DNA of 63,639 nucleotides from Zygnema cylindricum (lineage: Eukaryota > Streptophyta > Zygnematophyceae > Zygnematales > Zygnemataceae), in assembly GCA_037447655.1 (NCBI GenBank), contig JBBHKE010000437.1, positions 1 to 63,639 of the forward strand. The letters run 5' to 3'. The notes under the pieces were generated by a model. That model was given only the letters and a program-made list of their open reading frames with translations, was not told where the DNA came from and searched no databases. Shown in pieces: positions 19,274-32,290 of the stretch; position 1 is the first letter of the stretch, and every line of letters starts with the position of its first letter. A program made the position numbers and the translations under genes.

Positions 19274-22200
19274 TCAACAAAGTCCAAGTTTCGGTCGCCC
19301 CTTCTCAAATACATCATGCGTGGCAGCTTTCGTCAACAAATCAGCAGCCTCCTCTTTTGTCGGTACGTATGAAAACGAAATCTCGTTTTCAGCCACCAAA
19401 TCTCTGACAAAGTGCCACTGAATCCGAATGTGTTTCGTCCTCTTGTGAAACACTGGATTTTTAGCTAACCCCATCGAACTCATACTATCAGAATAAATCG
19501 TCATACAACCAATCGTAACTCCCAACTCAAATAAAATCTCCTTAATCCAAATAGAGGCCTTCGATGCATGACACGCGACCATATATTCGGATTCTGTAGA
19601 ACTCAACGCAACTGTAGGTTGTAACCTAGAACTCCACGAAATTGCGGCCCCTCCAATAATAAAAGCGTAACCGGACGTCGATTTACCAGAATCAAAATCT
19701 CCGCCCCAATCCGCTTCACAATATCCAAAGCACTCCAAAGATTCTGTACTCGAATTAAACGTAAGTCCAAAATTAATTGTCCCTACCAAATATCGAAAGA
19801 TTCGTTGTACGGCCTCCCAATGTGCCTTTTTGGGCTCGTGACAATAACGGCTGACGATTGACACGGCGGCCGAAATATCCGGACGAGTACCAACGCTCAG
19901 GTACATTAGTGAGCCGATCGCCTCTCGATAAGGTACGCTGACAGAATCTTCTTCTTCGAACTTACGAATATGAAGATTTGGATCCAACGGCGTAGAAAGC
20001 GGTTTCGCGTCGCTCATTGAAAACCGCTCCAGAATCTCCTTGCAATATTGTGCTTGACTTAATTTGATATTTCCTTCTTTGTCGCGAATCACTTTGATCC
20101 CCAAAATATATCGTACTTCTCCAAGATCCGTCACTTTGAAGTGTAATCCAAGGTAACGTTTTAAATCATTAATGCGCTCCAACCTGTCGCATACCATTAA
20201 GAAATCATCAACGTAAACAGAAAATATAATTTGGTCAACTCCTTTACCTTTTACGTAAACTCCGGAATCGGACGTAGTCCGTACAAAACCAAACTTCAAT
20301 AGTACTTGATGGAGTCGCAAATACCACGTGCGTGGTGCCTACTTCAAGCCGTACAATGATTTTCGAAGACGCCATACATTTCCTTCTTGCAAAGGAGTCA
20401 CGCCTTCTGGTACCTTCATGTACACCTCTTCCTCTAATTCTCCGTTCAAAAACGCAGTTTCAACGTCCATTTGATGAACGTGCTTCTTCCCCGATGCTGC
20501 GAGTGCCATAATAATCCGTAGTGAGTCGAATTTCACCACGGGTGCATATGTCTCATTAAAATCAATTCCCTCACGTTGTTGGAAGCCCTTACAAACGAGC
20601 CGCGCCTTGTACTTAATGATTTCACCCGAAGCTCCAGTCTTTGTCTTAAATATCCATTTTGCGTCAATTGCCTTTTTCCCCTCCGGTAATTTTACTTCCT
20701 CAAAAGTTCGATTATCAACCACCGATTTAAACTCTTTTTCCCACGCCGGTTTCCACTTACTTTCCCAATCGGCCGACTTCCTCGCCTCGCCATAAGATTG
20801 AGGGTCACCGCTCATATTCTCCGTAAGTGATTGCTACAAAAGAAACTCGGTCTCCTTAGCATCGGAAAGGAAATAATGAGAATTTGATGTATTCTCTCCT
20901 TTTAGATCATAAGAAAGTTTTTCCGGTTTCTTCCCCCTGGTAATCCGAGAGCTCCTCCTTAAAATTGGCTCATCTTCTTTCTCCTCCTCGGATTCAATTT
21001 CCTTCTTACTTGATTTAGAACTCGATTTAGAGCTTTGTGATTTCCGAATGTCCGAAGGCACTCGGGAATCCGAAGTTCCATGACTCTTTTTTTCAAATTC
21101 AACATCATCCGATTTTTCAATTATCTTTTTCCGAGAAATAAGAATCGGTTCCTCATCGGATTCCGAATCTCCAATGTTCGGAAAATTCTTAATTTCATCC
21201 TCCTCATAAAAATCCAAATTTACTTGAAATTTTCCAACGGAATTCATGGCGGATTTGAGATCCTCATGAAAGTTGACATTCCGCGATTCCTCCACGGTGT
21301 GTCGAGCCGGATCATACACTCGGTATAAATTCCCTTTCGCACTATAGCCAACAAAAATTCCGGGCCAACTCCTTGGCGCAAATTTCCCCTTTCTCTTGAT
21401 TGATTCCACATAAACCGTCACATGACATCCCCAAATTTTCAAGTGATGAACCGTCGGTTTTCTTCCACTCCATAACTCCTCCGGTGTTTTGCTTCCGGAA
21501 ACCGAAGTGAGTCTCCGGTTACAAATATAATTCACTGTAAGAATTGCATCTCCCCACAAAAACATTTCTCGTCCGGAGCTATGAACCATCGCTCGGACCA
21601 TTTCTTGTAAGGTACGATTTTTCCTCTCCGCCACTCCATTTGACTCCGGAGAATAAGGTGTCGTAAATTGGTGACTTATTCCCCACTCCTTACAATACCC
21701 CTCAAAGACAACAAACTCTCCTCCATTGTCGGAACGAATGGATTTTAATTTCTTATCAATTTGCCTTTCGGCCATTACATGCCACTCTTTAAATTTTTCA
21801 AAGGCATCCGATTTCTTTTTCAATAAATAAACCCATGATTTCCGAGAGAAATCATCAACAATCACCAAAATGTATTTGTTACCTCCAATTGTTTCGGGTT
21901 TAATGTGCCCACAAAGATCAATGTGGACAACCTCCAAAGGACTTTGAGCACGATGCTTAATGTCTTTTCGCGGATGAGATTTCCGGATTTGACGTCCTTG
22001 ACTACATCCTCCACATCCGTTAACATTCTCACCGGATGCGAGATCCAAGCCCCTCACCGAAGAATGACGAATCATTTTCTTCAAACTTACCTCGGATGTG
22101 TGACACATCCGGTGATGCCATAATGTAAGATCACCTTTTAATTCCGAAATTTGATGTGAAATTCCCACGGTGGGAATTTTAGATTTCGGCCTCCTCCACA

Positions 22201-23941
22201 ATAGCCGACTATGATTCGCATCCGTCACTTCTCCTTCACCAATAACATTCCCCTTCTCATTCCAAATTTCAATTGATTGATCTCCTCTCGCGAGTAAGCT
22301 TCCACCACTCTTTTGAATTTGTGGAACGCTTAATAAATTCACGGAACCATCCGGAATATAGAGAGTGTTTTGGAGTCGATATTCCGTTGATCTTTCTCTC
22401 CCATCAACATCCCATGATAAGAGATCAAGCCGGACCGTACCGACCGTGCCAACCGAAATGACATGGCCGCTCGCAACCGTAATAAATTTTGGAACCGTAA
22501 GTTCCCGCATATCATCAAATAGGGTGGCATCCGTACAAACGTGATGAGATGCACCCGTATCAATAATCCACTCTTTCTCCAAATTTCCTCCACTCTTCAC
22601 CGAATCAATAGTAAGGTTGAGAATCGGGAAATCATCACCGGAATCATTACCATAATTAAAATAATTTACATTTCCATAGCCACGGCCACCGCCGCGGCCT
22701 CCACCTCGGCCGCCACCTCGGCCGCCTCTATCTCCTCCTCTACCTCCTCTTCCACCTCCGGAATCTCCATTCTTTGCGTGACATTGGGGGCTCGTGTGCC
22801 CCCACTTCCCACAAGAATAACATTGTTTATCTTTATCCGGGCAAGAGGATGACAAATGCCCAAGTGGGTTACACCGATAACAAGTCACATTTGAAAGATC
22901 CGTAGGGACCTTCGGCGGGCGGCCTTGCTCTTTCTTATTACCTCGACCGCCACTACCACCTTTCGGACCACCTCCTTTACCACCACCTCTTCCACCGACA
23001 AAATTTAGATCCGGGGTTTCGGCATCGGTGGAGTTAAGAACTCCTCCTCCACTTGAAGAGGTCGTTGAAGCTCCCTCCGACATTTTAATAAAATTGACGG
23101 TGAATCCAAAGGTATTATCCGCCTTTGCTCTTAGGATAGCTTTAAGATGTGAGAGCTTATCCGGTAAAGCATTAAGAAAGACGCTCAATTTATCCGCATC
23201 CAAGATGACTCGGCCATTGTTGAGTAATTGCTCGAGCATAATATTGAAGCGTTTTACGGCATCGTCCATTAATTCATTCGGTTTGATTTTGAAGTTCATA
23301 AAATCGGTGTAAACATATTGACCCTTGTTCTCAACACCCTTCTCATATTGCTCCTCAAGAGCTTGCCAACACTCATGGGCCGTGCCGTGAGCGAGGAAAT
23401 GATCAAGAACGGAGGAAGTACAATTTTTCATCAAGCCGGTCGTTGCCGCGATATCTTTCAACCTCCATTGAGCACGAGCCTTGCTCTCGGTCGGCATCTT
23501 CTCCTCTCCATTGACAATTCTCCAAAGCCTCTTGAGAATAAGTTGATTTGAGATAAACTTCTTCCATACCGCATAATTGGTGCCATTAAAGGCCACGGAT
23601 TTCCCCGACATATTATAATCATCTTCGTTTTCCAATGCCTCTTCAAAATCTGAATCCTCCTCTATTTTTGCTTTTCCTTTCCGAATTCTCTCTCTTCTCT
23701 CTTCTTCATTTACTCCTCCACTGAATGGATCGGCAGCCTGAAATGAAGTAAATTCTCTTTGCTCACTAGATTGAGTTTGAAATCGTGAATCTACATATCT
23801 CATTAATGTATCAAACATTTTTTCAAATTTCTCCTCCATGTTCCGGTTCTCCTCAAACTGAGTACCGGAAAAACTGAACTCTCTCTGTCTGTCAGAAGTC
23901 GTCATGGGAGAAGGAGTATTTCTATTCTTCTTCCTCCCCAT
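19274..23941 (-). pseudogene. Copia A gag-pol polyprotein, two in-frame TAG stops
   Basis: Single reading frame from ATG 23941 to TGA near 19276, interrupted by TAG at 20836-20834 and 20341-20339. Residues about 115-290 are UBN2-type gag. Two CCHC knuckles follow (CYRCNPLGHLSSSC near 354, CYSCGKWGHTSPQC near 374), then an RGG-rich tract and aspartic protease DTGA near 461. Next are the HHCC zinc finger (608-648) and integrase core with Asp in HIDLCG, Asp in SDNGGEF and Glu in GVAERKN. Reverse transcriptase has YVDD, and RNase H has ADWGG and SSTESEY. The second stop replaces the Gln of the conserved LYGLKQAP motif. Otherwise intact, so perhaps suppressible or only recently dead. Confidence 0.93.
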
Positions 23942-23967
23942 GCGCTCTCTCTATCTCCGAAGCACTA

Positions 23968-23979
23968 GCTCCGATACCA
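23968..23979 (-). other. Primer binding site of copia A
   Basis: Minus-strand TGGTATCGGAGC, two bases inside the 5' LTR. It matches the usual copia site TGGTATCAGAGC, complementary to initiator Met-tRNA, with one change. Confidence 0.85.
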
Positions 23980-23981
23980 AT

Positions 23982-24605
23982 TGTAGGATCTTTGAAATAA
24001 ATAATCACAACATTAACTCACAAAGAATTCACAAGGATACACTGATTTCATACACAGCGGAAGCTCATAGATAAAAAGAAAATTCAGCCAAAAAGGTTTA
24101 TATGTGTTTTTGGCCAAAGCCTTTTTACATCATCTCATATTTCTCTCTTTCAATCTCTTACTCAAAAAGATTAATTTCTGCAGTAGTAATCTGCAGACTA
24201 TATACCTTCTCTAACTAGCTAACAAAGGTAACAACCAAAGCTAGCATTGCAGTAATCTTCCATCTCCTTCCTGGCAAAGAGCACTGAGAAGAAATTTCCA
24301 CGAAGGAAGGCGTACACGCCTTCTCCTTCTAGAAAGCGAAACTCCAAAAGAGAAGTTTCGTGCGAGTGCACGAAATGAGCACCTACACACGAAATAACTC
24401 ACCTGCACGTAAAACAAAAGTGACGCGAAACGTGCGTAAACAAAAAGTGACGCGAAACGAAATAGTATGTTTCGTTCGCGAATATCTCAAATAGTACCGC
24501 GAAACGTCATCGTACATTTCGTACGATGACGTGGTACTTCACGTCAACAATAAATTATTGGTGTGACGCTTCGCGAAGTGTCGCGAAAACGACAATATCT
24601 CAACA
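23982..24605 (-). repeat. Copia A right LTR (5' LTR, carries its promoter)
   Basis: 624 bp, matching 18616-19239 at all but about five positions. This copy is upstream of the gag start and would drive transcription to the left. Confidence 0.95.
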
Positions 24606-24610
24606 CTTTG

Positions 24611-27600
24611 GGCGTCTTACCCTTCTCTTTTGACTTGTTTGCAAATATTGTTAGTAAAGATGCCATCGCTGTCACGCTCTCAAATCTTACTAACCGTCTT
24701 TTGCACGAGGAGAAGCGCTTAAATGTAAACAAACTTGTCGTTTCGATTGATGGGTCAGCGCTATTTGTGTCCTTCCCCAAAAAACCTCCAAATCTTGCAT
24801 GATCTCAGCTTTTTTGCAAAATTGCAAGGAGCGCGACCACCTGGTGGATGCGTGCCCCGCATTGGTCAAGAAGCGAGGAAAAGAACGTGCGGCTGGGGGA
24901 CCGCGAGAACTTTTATCCGCCAATCAAAATCCGAAGTCTTTTGCGTTCTCTCATGCCTCCACGCCGCGCGCGTCGTCTGAATTCAATTTTTCGTACGGCC
25001 CTCCGCCACCGTAGTACCCTCTTCCTCATTTGTACTACCTTCGGCAAAATCCGTCGGTTTCCAATTTACATCCAATCTTCCCAACCGCCAACCAAAACGT
25101 TGGATTCGCGTTACTTGCGATTGTGCCCGCCTTAGTTGTACCTCCCTCACTTCCACTTTGGACTATGGGTACGTTTTTTCTCAGTCAGTTAATCTTCTGA
25201 TTGGCTCATTGATTTTGGCGCATCTCACCATATGTGTTGTCAGCATGATATTATGATTAATGTTGTTACCCTTGAAGTCTTTTTACGCATTTTTTTTGGG
25301 AACATCATGATACTAGCTTCAAATCTAGTTGGACAGGTGCATTTAATACCGATTCGCACACCTGTCGTCCAATAATCTTGGAGAAAGTTTATTCTGTTCT
25401 TGACCTAAAAAAAAAAAAAAAATCAGGCAGTTCGGCTTTACGTAATGGAGTTTTGGCATCATCACTAAATCCAACATTCAATTCTTTTCTTCCACTAGAG
25501 ACCTCATTGGTAGTGGCACTCGGTTGGGAAATCTATATATTTTAATTTTTTTAATGATGTTGCCATTGCTTTTTTAACCCATTCTCTTTTTTTCTTTTCT
25601 TTTCTTACATGGCATTTTCGTTATGGCCATTTTAATGGTGTTAGCCTAGCTTTTCTTGGAAAAGGACTTGTATTTCGAATTGATCAATTTAATAAAAGCA
25701 AAATTGATTTTCGTCATGGTTGTGTCTTTGGTAAAATGCCTCGCTTGCCCTTTTTTTCCTCTTCTTTTCGCTCTTTGGCTCCCCTTGATCTCATTTATAG
25801 TGATGTATGAGGTCTTATTCTTATTAGAAGCCTTGGTGGTGCCTCTTACTTCCTCACTTTTATTGATGACTTTTCTTGTTTTACATACATTTATTTTAGC
25901 GTCATATGTCTGAAGTTTTCACACATTTTCAACATTTCAAAACACTTGTTGAAAATCACTTATCATCTCGCATCAAAACCACACGCACAGATAATGGGGG
26001 GGAGTTTGTCTCCAATGTTTTTTTGAGTTTTTATTATCGCATGGCATTGTTCATCACAAGACTTCTCCTTATACTCCACAACAAAATGGTGATGCTGAGC
26101 GCTTAAACCGCACTCTCATTGATATGGCTCGTTTTTTCTTCCATTTTGTTTTTTTACCATTCATCTTTTAGGTTGAAGCTTTACTAACATCTTCTTGTAT
26201 TCGGAATTGCTCCCCAACCTCTTCTCTTTCTAACAAAACCCTTTTTGAAGCGTGGCATGGTACTCAACCTAATGTCTCTCACTTATGCATTTTTGGGTGC
26301 AAAACATACTATAAAATCCATCCCCCTTCCAATGGAAAATTAGGTGCTCGAGCCTTACGCGGAATTTTTGTGGAATATTTCCCTAATTCAAATGCCTATA
26401 CAATTTGGTGTCCCTCTTCACGTCGAATTATCACCACTTGTGACGTTATCTTTCATGAAACTCTTCTCATACGTACGCTTTTTCCATATTTTTTTATCAC
26501 TCTTTTACGCACTTTATTCTCTCCTTACAAAATTGTCTTTACTAATTATGTTACAACAGCCTACGCTTTTTTTAACACCTTCTCCATCTACGCGTTTTGT
26601 AATCCTTTAAATATCTCCTATTTTCTCAAATGTTTTATGTTTTCCAAATTCTGTCATTTCTTCAAATTCTTGCGATTTGTCGCATCAAGTACAAGCCGCA
26701 ATTTTCGGCGGCCTCCCGTTTACGGTACAGCATGTAGGTGGTGTCGCTACTGTTTTTGAAACGACATATTCACTTTTATAATCTTTTGACATTCGTCGCC
26801 GCCGAGATTGGTTTGCAATTTGGTCACTATTTCGACCTTGACGCCACTTGCCGAACAGATAGTTGTACGACAGAGTACGCGGCTTACTCAACCGACTTAA
26901 AAGATTTAAGAGAATCTTACTCACGCCAACCTTGTCAACGTTAAAGATCCTCTCACATTAAATGCCTTTTTAAAACGTCAAGATGCCGACAAGTGGCGGC
27001 TCGCTGCTACTCAAAAATACAACGAATTAATGTCGAATAATACGTGAAAGCTTTATACTCTTCCACCTAATCGGCGTGCAATTGGATCCAAGTGGGTCTT
27101 CAAAATTAAACGGTTGGCGGAAAGATCTGTCAACCGTTACAAAGCACGTCTTGTCACCAACTACTACTTACAGACAAAGAGCGTTGACTACAACGAGACA
27201 TTTGCCCTTGTTGCAAAGTTTGACTCCATCCATACGATTTTGTCCCTTGCCGCCTTTTTGATAGGGGATTACAAGAACTCGACCCGTACGGTTTTGTCTC
27301 TTGGAGCCTTTCATGATTAGGGATTACAAATTTTTAACGTAAAAAGAACTTGCCTTCATGGTTACGTTGTCCTTGGGAAAGAAACTCTTGTATGTTATTT
27401 ACGTAAATCTATTTATGGTTTAAACAAGCACCTAGAGTATGGCATCAAACTCTGGTCGCAGCATTAATTAAATAAGGTTTTAAGGAAATCAATGCAGATC
27501 TTGGAATCTATATTTGAGGTACAGGTGATCAATTAATCATTATTATTATTTGCGATCATAACTTAATTCTTGCAGGACTTAGTAAGTCTTCTATTCACCG

Positions 27601-28540
27601 AGTCAAATGCATTCTCTTTTTCTATTGGCTTTCGACTAATTTAGGAGATCTTGACGATTGTTAAGGCATCACCATTTTATGTCAAAAGTTTGCGGGCATT
27701 TTGCAAATGAGTCAAGAGTATTACATTATCGATCTCTTTGATCATTTTGACACGACCGATTGCAATTTCGTGCTTACTCCCTTTGATCCCAACACCACTC
27801 CCGCTAAAATGTCCTCCGATGGGAATGACCAAGGAGATATAAGCTCACTCTCTCGGTCTATTATTGGAAAATTGATGCATGCTATGCATGAAACACGACC
27901 GGATATTTGTATTGTCGTTTGTCTTTTGTCTCAATTTTCACATTGTGCTACTCTTACCCATCTCCAAACCGCCAAACGTGTTGTTCGCTACCGTCAATGG
28001 ACAAAACATCTTCATCTCACATTTTCTCCCTCTTCTTTTTCATTTTTTTTTTCTCTAGACACTTCAATTATTTGTTTTTGCGATGCCGATTGGGGCAATC
28101 AACATGACGATCGTCGCTCCATTTTCGGTGTGTGTTTTTCTTTAGGTGGTAGCCTCGTCTTTTGGTCGTCCCGCAAACAAGTCATTGTTGCTCTTTCCTT
28201 GACTGAGGCGGAATATATGGCCGGCACTTACGCCACGAAATCGGCTATTTAGTTCCGACGCCTTTTTTTCGATCTTTGTTTTTTTTTTTTTTTTCTCACA
28301 CCTCTATTTTTTTTGATTCTCAAAAGGCATTGGCCCTTATGAAAGACCCTATCCGTCATACGCGCACTAAGCATATTGAAATCCAATTTTATTTTACCCG
28401 TGATAAAATTCTTGATGGCACCGCCTCTTTCTCTGATTGTGCCACTAGCTCTCAACTTGCTGATTTTTTCACAAAACCTCTCTTTCACATTTTATTCCAT
28501 CACCACATTTTTCATGCCGGTTTTTGTGACTAACCATGCT
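24611..28540 (+). pseudogene. Copia B gag remainder and pol, decayed
   Basis: Continues gag (GGC GTC TTA CCC...), then integrase words (TRTDNGGEF near 25985, then NGDAERLNRTL near 26085 after a frame change). Reverse transcriptase shows KSIYGL near 27410, with a one-base shift inside the LKQAP motif, followed by TAA and TGA stops. The RNase H part (27701-28252) has DADWGNQHDDRRS and LSLTEAEYMAG. Many shifts; no functional protein. Confidence 0.8.
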
Positions 28541-28556
28541 TTAATCAAAGGGGGGT

Positions 28557-28840
28557 TTCTAAAATACATTTAAAGCATTCTTTTACTTTTCTATACTACT
28601 TTAGAGTTTTACACCCTAGGGTATAAGTCTAGTACTGTGGTTTAGCGTTTTGTACTTTACTTAGTGGTTTGTGCATACCTTTGTTAAAGTAGTTGATTCT
28701 TTCGTAGGAATCTTTTTTAGACTTTGACTCCTTTTAGCGTAAGTGGTTGTACCTCTATAAGTTACGCCTAGATTAGATCTATCTTTTAGAGCCTTTTCAA
28801 CTACCTTTTAACTTTGTTTACTATAAGACTCCCTTGTGTG
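28557..28840 (+). repeat. Copia LTR shared by element B and truncated element C
   Basis: Right LTR of B. It is followed directly by another gag region, so the array reads LTR-internal-LTR-internal, as expected from unequal recombination between LTRs or a tandem insertion. Confidence 0.8.
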
Positions 28841-29985
28841 TTCCTGCAAATAACTTAATTAAAAGACAATCAAACGACAAACCTCTCCATTGGTGTTTTG
28901 TTTGTTGTTACTATTATTTGTCTTTTCTATCTTGGCATTTTCTCCTCTTTTGGCATTTTTTGCTATTTTGTCATATTAGCTCTTTTGGCCTTTTATGGCC
29001 TCACATTCAATACCAGACAACTATCGCTTCGTGGAAAGAAAAAGATTTTGTCGCTGTTTCTCGTTTTCTTTTTCAATGGACGACCAAATTGCGAATCGCA
29101 TTCGCGTGGCGACAACTTCCTATGAAGCGCGACTAACTCTTTGCATTGCTTACGAAACTGACACTTGGCCGCATCGATTGACGCTATGTCGCCATTTCAC
29201 CAGTGTTCAAAAAGATCCAAAAGAACCAATACTTGACTTTATTGAACGAGTTGAATTGCAGGTCGACCTCTACAAATGCATTAATTACAATGTCATGCAC
29301 GAGGATTTGATCAGTAATATTTTGGGCGGTTTACCACTTTTTTTTGACACTTTTGCAAGTACTAGCAATACTGATGTTTCCCTTGTTACGTTGTTTGATC
29401 TTACTTATCGTCTTTTGCATAAGCAAAAGCGCTTAAGTTTAAATAAACTTGTCGTTTTTTTTGATGGGTCAACGATAATTGTCTCTTTCCCAAATAAATC
29501 TTGTAATCTTGCAAGATCTTTTTTTTTCTGCAAGTATTCCGAGGAGCGTGACTACATAGTGGACGCGTGCCATGGATTGGCAAGAAAACGTGAAAAAGAA
29601 CGTATGGTTGAGGTAGGCGAGGACTTCTATCCACCAATCCAAATCCTAAGTCTTCTACAAATCCCCCACACCTTTACGCTGCCCGTCGGTCATGCAGCGC
29701 ATGTGACGGCCGCATTTTATTTTTTGTACAACTTTTCTCTATAGTGGTACCCTCCTTTTAATTACTATTACCATTCGGAAGATCGGTCGGTTTCCAAAAT
29801 ATATTCGCTCCTCCAATCTGCCGACCGAAATGTCAGACCTGCGTCACCTACAATCGTACCTGCCCTAAATGTACCTGTCTCATTTCCACCTATCGATTAT
29901 GCTACGTTTTTTCCAATTCAGCTAATATTTTTTATTGGTGAATAGATTGTGGCGCATCTGACCATATGTGTTGTCGGCTTGAAAA
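28841..29985 (+). pseudogene. Truncated copia element C (gag only)
   Basis: Reading frame 28995-29744 gives a long uninterrupted gag (NRIRVATTSYEARLTLCIAY, then ETDTWPHRLTLCRHF, DLISNILGGLPLFF). It parallels the split gag of B and so shows what the insertion broke. Relics of the CCHC region and the protease start (CGASDHMCCR-like) end near 29985, where sequence homology stops. Confidence 0.78.
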
Positions 29986-32290
29986 TGGGCGGAACAAAAT
30001 TAGTAGAGCGGTTTCCAGAAAATAAATAAAAAATGGGAAAACAATTAAAAGATAATATAGTATAATAGGGGGCGGATTTTATTAAAAAGCGCGATGGTGA
30101 ACCATTTGAGTCCATAGGAACAAAATGAAGTAGTATTTCTAAAGCTGAAAGAACCACATGACAAGGGAATAAACAAAAAGGAAAATCAAGGAAAAACCAA
30201 CGAAAATACCAAAGGATGGAAAGGAAATCGAAGCAAAACCAAGCAAGCAGAACATCAAAGGAAAAATGTAACACGTAAGAAAAAACAAAAAAAAAGGACC
30301 CACAGCATAACTAAAAATCTACCTAAAGCAACCACGTAGGTCCCCGAATCCCGGAGGAGCACGAGGAGGAAGTTCCGGAACACGCGGTCGATCCATAACG
30401 GTAATAGACAATCGAAGTAATATAGAAGCCAACACCCTTTGTAGGGCCACGGAAAAACGTTGACGAAAAAAAGAAGTAAAGACTGAAACAGAAGGGCTCC
30501 CAGGTCCCCCCCACCTCTCGAACGAGCACCGACCACAAGTACGGAAAAACTCATCCAAAGCCACACCCAAACAACCAAATATCTCGACAGCCATCGGAAT
30601 GAAGCCATCCATAACATCGCGATGGGCATAATCACGCTCCTTCCTTTTAGCCGCGTCACGGGCGGCCACTCCCATATGCCGAGCCGCTTGGTTGACGATT
30701 GTAGTTGAGGTAGGGTTCGCCACAACAATATCACCAAATGCACGACGCGCACCGTCAAGTAATACAAGATCGATCCGACGCGAAAGAATAATGTGAGAGA
30801 CCTCCCAGCGAACAGAAAATCCCCCCTCAGAAGGGATAGTAGCGATGGTGTCTCGAATCGTGTCGTGCGCATGAATAAACTCCCCCCGGTGGGAGCAACG
30901 AAGAAAATGGACCCCTTCGGACTAGAGAACGTGGCCACAGGAGCAAACAAGTGAGCCAAACAAAGGTGGGTGAGGGAGGCCAAGTCGGAACCTAAGGGCT
31001 GTCGTGAACTGAGCTGAGGTGAAACGAAGAGTGGATAAGATAGGGACACCAAATAGCCAAGCTCCAGAGCCAGGTCCGCCACAAGACAGGAAGCGTGCAC
31101 GCAAAGAATTGGAAGGAAGCGCCTCGAGAAGCTGGGATTTAATAGTTGCGACAACCCGATCAGAAATGGATTCTTGAACACGCGCAACTGATGTCGTAAC
31201 AAGAGTGGAAAACATCGGCATGTCCTCGTTAGCCGACGGATTAAGAGAACGTGATGCATCCAAAAAAGACCATTGGAAGGCGAGCTCACCATCTGAAACA
31301 CGGGGAACCACCGCCGCAAGAATAGGAGTGTCCCCAGCCACATAACGAGAGACAATAATGGAAGCAACAAGGCACCAACTTCCCAAATAGGCGGTTGGAG
31401 CAGCACGCGCCGTCGAGAGTAAACCCAAACCGCCAGACGAGACTGGAAGAGAGGCTTGGATGCGTGCCGCGGGCCCAAACTTGCGATCAAAAGCTCCACG
31501 GCCCAACAAAGTGTGGAGGACATCCATAAGACGATCATCGAATGCCAAAAGTGAGGACACAAAGGATGGGGTGGGAGGGGAAGTGCGAGTAAGGTAGGAG
31601 GGCTGGGCCGAGAAACAGCGTGTCAGAAGAGCAAAGGTCACTTGGGGATCAAAAAGGTGAGGAAGGTCGTCCACGTGGGACAAATCTATATGAAGAGCAG
31701 AATCGAGGAATTTCGTGACGTAGGGATGGGAACGAAGCGGGCAACCCAACACCCGAATGCCTTCGGTAGGAGGAGGAGTCTGAAAACCAGAAGGGGGAGT
31801 GAAAGAACGAGGAATAGGACGTGGGGACCAAACAACACACTATGATGACTAGACCGAAAGATTGAGTTCGGCCAAGCGAGCCTTGAAATAGTTATAGGCC
31901 GGTATAAATTGGTCCGAAGGACCAATAATGTGTGTGTCATCCGCAACAGAAGGGAAGAGGCAAGAAGGGTAAGCAGCTGCTGAAGCTCGGAGGGCGCGGT
32001 AATGGGCTAGGGCAAACAAAGGGCCCCCAAGAGGATCGCCCTAACGGGTGCCAGTCGTGGAGGAAAGTGGGACCAAACCATCATTCGTGGAGAAAGAGAG
32101 GCTACTGCTCAGAGAATAAAAGGCCCTCACAAAAGGAAATATATGGACAATCGGGGAAGGTGCGGCCATAAGCTATGAAAAAATGGCATTCCGATCCACT
32201 GTATTCAAGGCATTAGAAACATCCACCTGGAGGACTAACCAATCCCGATGGGCATCTAGCAAAGCCCGGATCCCATGGACCACGACCTCA
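29986..32290 (-). mobile_element. Decayed non-LTR retrotransposon (RT plus C-terminal domain)
   Basis: Minus-strand relic. The reverse transcriptase part includes WLVLQVDVSNALNTVDR (about 32240-32190), LVPLSSTTGTR-stop-GDPLGGPLF (about 32070-32020), and the catalytic ADDTHIIGP near 31940. Then come a GGLGLLSTARAAPTAYLGSW segment, a cysteine/histidine motif (CSCGHVL-stop, then GVHFLRC) and a C-terminal block (RRIDLVLLDGARR, DIVVANPTSTT, GFIPMAVEIFGCLG) typical of the C-terminal endonuclease-like tail of this type of retroelement. Stops and at least one frame change make it inactive. The 5' part is missing. Confidence 0.75.
30319..30906 (-). pseudogene. C-terminal endonuclease-like segment of the non-LTR element
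   Basis: Continues from the Cys/His motif after a TAG. It reads EFIHAHDTIRDTI, then a RRIDLVLLDG core with possible PD-(D/E)xK-like acidic residues, then AARHMGVAARDAAKRKERDY. Terminates at 30319. The nuclease assignment is family inference. Confidence 0.6.

Larger units (their letters stand above)
18616..24605 (-). mobile_element. Young Ty1/copia retrotransposon A, nested in B
   Basis: A 5990-bp element reading on the minus strand. It has two 624-bp LTRs with TG...CA ends and is flanked by a 5-bp target duplication CTTTG (18611-18615 and 24606-24610). Primer binding site, polyprotein and polypurine tract are in canonical places. By eye the LTRs differ at five positions, about 0.8%, so insertion is recent. 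It landed in the gag of element B; removing A plus one CTTTG rejoins the B gag reading. Two in-frame TAG codons break the polyprotein. Confidence 0.95.
17653..28840 (+). mobile_element. Old Ty1/copia retrotransposon B (interrupted by element A)
   Basis: Left LTR near 17653-17985 and right LTR near 28557-28840, both containing TAAAGCATTCTT, GTTTTGTACTTTACTTAG and GATTCTTTCGTAGGAA. Gag-like sequence begins about 18270 and is split at 18615 by element A. It resumes at 24611 with protease/integrase relics (to about 26470), reverse transcriptase (about 26950-27660) and RNase H (27700-28540). A G-rich polypurine tract (AAAGGGGGG) precedes the right LTR. The coding region is broken by frameshifts and stops, so it cannot be autonomous. 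The domain order protease-integrase-RT-RNase H marks it as copia. Confidence 0.85.

Noticed and set aside
20339-20836. Reassigned TAG codon (Gln) in this organism
   Set aside because: CAP-H, RIT1 and the transferase use CAA/CAG for Gln with no in-frame TAG or TAA over roughly 1750 codons; only mobile elements show it.
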